Of a stretch of 6,370 nt of DNA, positions 4,748-6,370 are shown in pieces. The notes under the pieces are model-generated. The model saw only the letters and a program-made list of their open reading frames with translations. It was not told where the DNA came from and ran no database searches. The position numbers were made by a program, and so were the translations under genes. Every line of letters starts with the position of its first letter. The first letter of the stretch is position 1. Origin of the DNA: Roseburia sp. Its GTDB lineage: Bacteria > Bacillota > Clostridia > Lachnospirales > Lachnospiraceae. The stretch covers positions 1 through 6,370 of the forward strand of contig DMYD01000003.1 in assembly GCA_003483745.1 (NCBI GenBank). The letters are read 5' to 3'.

Positions 4748-6370
4748 TTATTCGGCAAGCAATGCCTCGATCTCATCAAGCACTTCCCCAAACACATCCA
4801 GTGCCTCCTGGATCGGCTTTGGTGTTTCAAGGTTCACGCCTGCAATTTTAAGCAGTTCTACCGGAGATGCCGAACATCCGCCGGATAAAAACTTCTTATA
4901 ACGTTCTACCGCAGGTGCTCCCTCTTTTAAGATTCCATGTGCCAGTGCAACTGCGGAAGAAAATCCCGTTGCATACTGATATACATAGAAATTATAGTAA
5001 AAATGAGGGATTCTTGCCCACTCGTAAGCAATCTCCGGATCTGATACCATATCCGGTCCAAAATACTTGCAATTCAAATCATAATACAGTTTATTTAAAG
5101 TCTCAGCAGTCAGGCTTTCTCCCTCTTCCACCATCTTATTGCTTAACATTTCATACTCTGCAAACATAGTCTGGCGATAAACGGTTCCTTTAAAGCTGTC
5201 GAGATAATGATTGAGCAGATAAGCGCGCTCTTTTTTATCCGTTGTATTTTTCAGAAGATATTCCATCAAAAGTACTTCGTTGCAGGTAGAGGCCACCTCC
5301 GCGACAAAAATTTTATACTGGGAATAAATATAAGGCTGTGCTTCGTTCGAATAGTAAGAATGCATCGCGTGCCCCATCTCATGTGCCAATGTAAACATGT
5401 TATCAAGCGTATCATTATGATTTAACAGTACATATGGATGTGAGCCGTAAGCACCGGCAGAATAAGCACCGCTTCTCTTTCCTTCATTTTCATAAACATC
5501 GATCCAGCGACTTTCAAATCCCTCTTTTACTTTTGCAACGTAGTCTTCTCCAAGTGGTGCTAATGCCTTTAACACGGTTTCTTTTGCTTCCTCAAAAGAA
5601 ATCTTCTTTGCCGCATCTGCGATCATTGGGGTATAAACGTCATACATATGCAATTCATCCACACCAAGACATTTTTTGCGGAGACGCACATAGCGGTGCA
5701 TTTTATCCATGTTTTTATTGATCGTATCAATCAGGTTCTGATAAACAGCCGGAGAAACATTATTCGCATCCACTGCTGCTTCCAGCGTCGAATTATAATG
5801 TCTTGCATTTGCATAAAAAATCTGCTGTTTCACCTGACCGTTATATAGCGCTGCAAGTGTGTTTGCATACTGTTTATACACACCATAAAATCCCTCAAAT
5901 GCATCCTTACGCACACGGCGGTCTGCAGACTCTTCAAATGGTACAAAGTTGCCATGGGACAGTCTCACTGTATCGCCATCTTCATCTTTGATCTCCGGGA
6001 ATACAAAATCAGCGTTGTTGATGATGGAATATACCTGTCCGGATGTCTCTGCCATATCGCCTGTCATCGCTACCAGTTTTTCCATTTCAGCAGAAAGTGT
6101 ATGTGCCTTGGTACGCTCGATCTCCTCGATCTGTTTACGGTAAAGTTCTAACTCTGGAAGTTCTTTATAGTATCCTTCCAGAACAGCCTCATCCATTGCA
6201 AGGATCTCCGGAACGATAAATGCAGTCTGGCTTGACACCTTCGTCAGCATAGAATACATTTTCTGGGACATTGCCTGATGTGCCGTATTTTTCTGGTCTT
6301 CATCAAACAGACGCTCGGCATAATTAAAATCATAATCCAGTTTTTCCTCTGCCTTAGCTGCGCGTTCTAA
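4748..6370 (-). CDS. pepF: Oligoendopeptidase F, M3B family zinc metallopeptidase (N-terminus beyond the window)
   Basis: A cytosolic zinc endopeptidase of the thimet/PepF family that cleaves short peptides (typically 7-17 residues in studied PepF enzymes), probably recycling peptides. The window holds 540 residues; the frame stays open to the right edge, through family-like sequence upstream of the ATG at 6271, so that ATG is internal. About 60 N-terminal residues are probably missing from the usual length of about 600. The HEMGH zinc motif is encoded at 5369-5383. The third zinc ligand is the glutamate of FVAEVAST, 24 residues after the second zinc histidine, the expected spacing. The C-terminal FYYNFYVYQYATG and LSGGCSASPVELL segments are also typical of PepF and near the substrate site. 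No frameshift or missing catalytic residue is seen. It is followed by the HPr-like gene in the same direction. Confidence 0.95.
   Translation of the reverse strand, partial: LERAAKAEEKLDYDFNYAERLFDEDQKNTAHQAMSQKMYSMLTKVSSQTAFIVPEILAMDEAVLEGYYKELPELELYRKQIEEIERTKAHTLSAEMEKLVAMTGDMAETSGQVYSIINNADFVFPEIKDEDGDTVRLSHGNFVPFEESADRRVRKDAFEGFYGVYKQYANTLAALYNGQVKQQIFYANARHYNSTLEAAVDANNVSPAVYQNLIDTINKNMDKMHRYVRLRKKCLGVDELHMYDVYTPMIADAAKKISFEEAKETVLKALAPLGEDYVAKVKEGFESRWIDVYENEGKRSGAYSAGAYGSHPYVLLNHNDTLDNMFTLAHEMGHAMHSYYSNEAQPYIYSQYKIFVAEVASTCNEVLLMEYLLKNTTDKKERAYLLNHYLDSFKGTVYRQTMFAEYEMLSNKMVEEGESLTAETLNKLYYDLNCKYFGPDMVSDPEIAYEWARIPHFYYNFYVYQYATGFSSAVALAHGILKEGAPAVERYKKFLSGGCSASPVELLKIAGVNLETPKPIQEALDVFGEVLDEIEALLAE

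Overview
The window looks like chromosomal DNA from a low-GC anaerobic Firmicute, most likely a Lachnospiraceae-type gut Clostridium. This is an inference from the protein styles (short NadB, NadA with the bacterial Clostridia/Thermotoga cysteine layout, a 3H-domain NiaR repressor) and from the AT-rich intergenic regions with AGGAGG-type ribosome binding sites. No mobile element, CRISPR array, rRNA or tRNA is visible.

Left part (45-3732, minus strand): a compact de novo NAD biosynthesis operon read right to left, nadA - nadB - nadC - niaR. NadB oxidises L-aspartate to iminoaspartate. NadA condenses this with dihydroxyacetone phosphate to give quinolinate. NadC converts quinolinate to nicotinate mononucleotide. 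NiaR is the niacin-responsive repressor of such genes. A clear sigma-A-type promoter (TTGTCA, 17 bp, TATACT) lies ahead of nadA. Overlapping ACATG/CATGT-type dyads cover and flank its -35 box and are the best candidate NiaR operator. With niaR as the last gene, the operon appears to encode its own feedback repressor.

Middle (3733-4410): a 267-bp divergent intergenic region, then a plus-strand gene for a 144-residue helical, cysteine-rich protein of unknown function. Its upstream region carries two overlapping, mutually exclusive inverted repeats. A strong bidirectional terminator (4365-4410) closes this gene and also the converging minus-strand unit.

Right part (4449-6370, minus strand): an M3B oligoendopeptidase (pepF), whose N-terminus runs off the right edge, followed by a small HPr-like gene. 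The HPr-like protein starts at a TTG behind a perfect AGGAGG and lacks the phosphorylatable active-site histidine, while keeping the region around HPr regulatory Ser46.

Most of the window is ordinary metabolism. The parts worth a second look are the operator/promoter architecture, the shortened NadB, the orphan helical protein with its repeat-rich leader, and the His-less HPr-like protein next to pepF.
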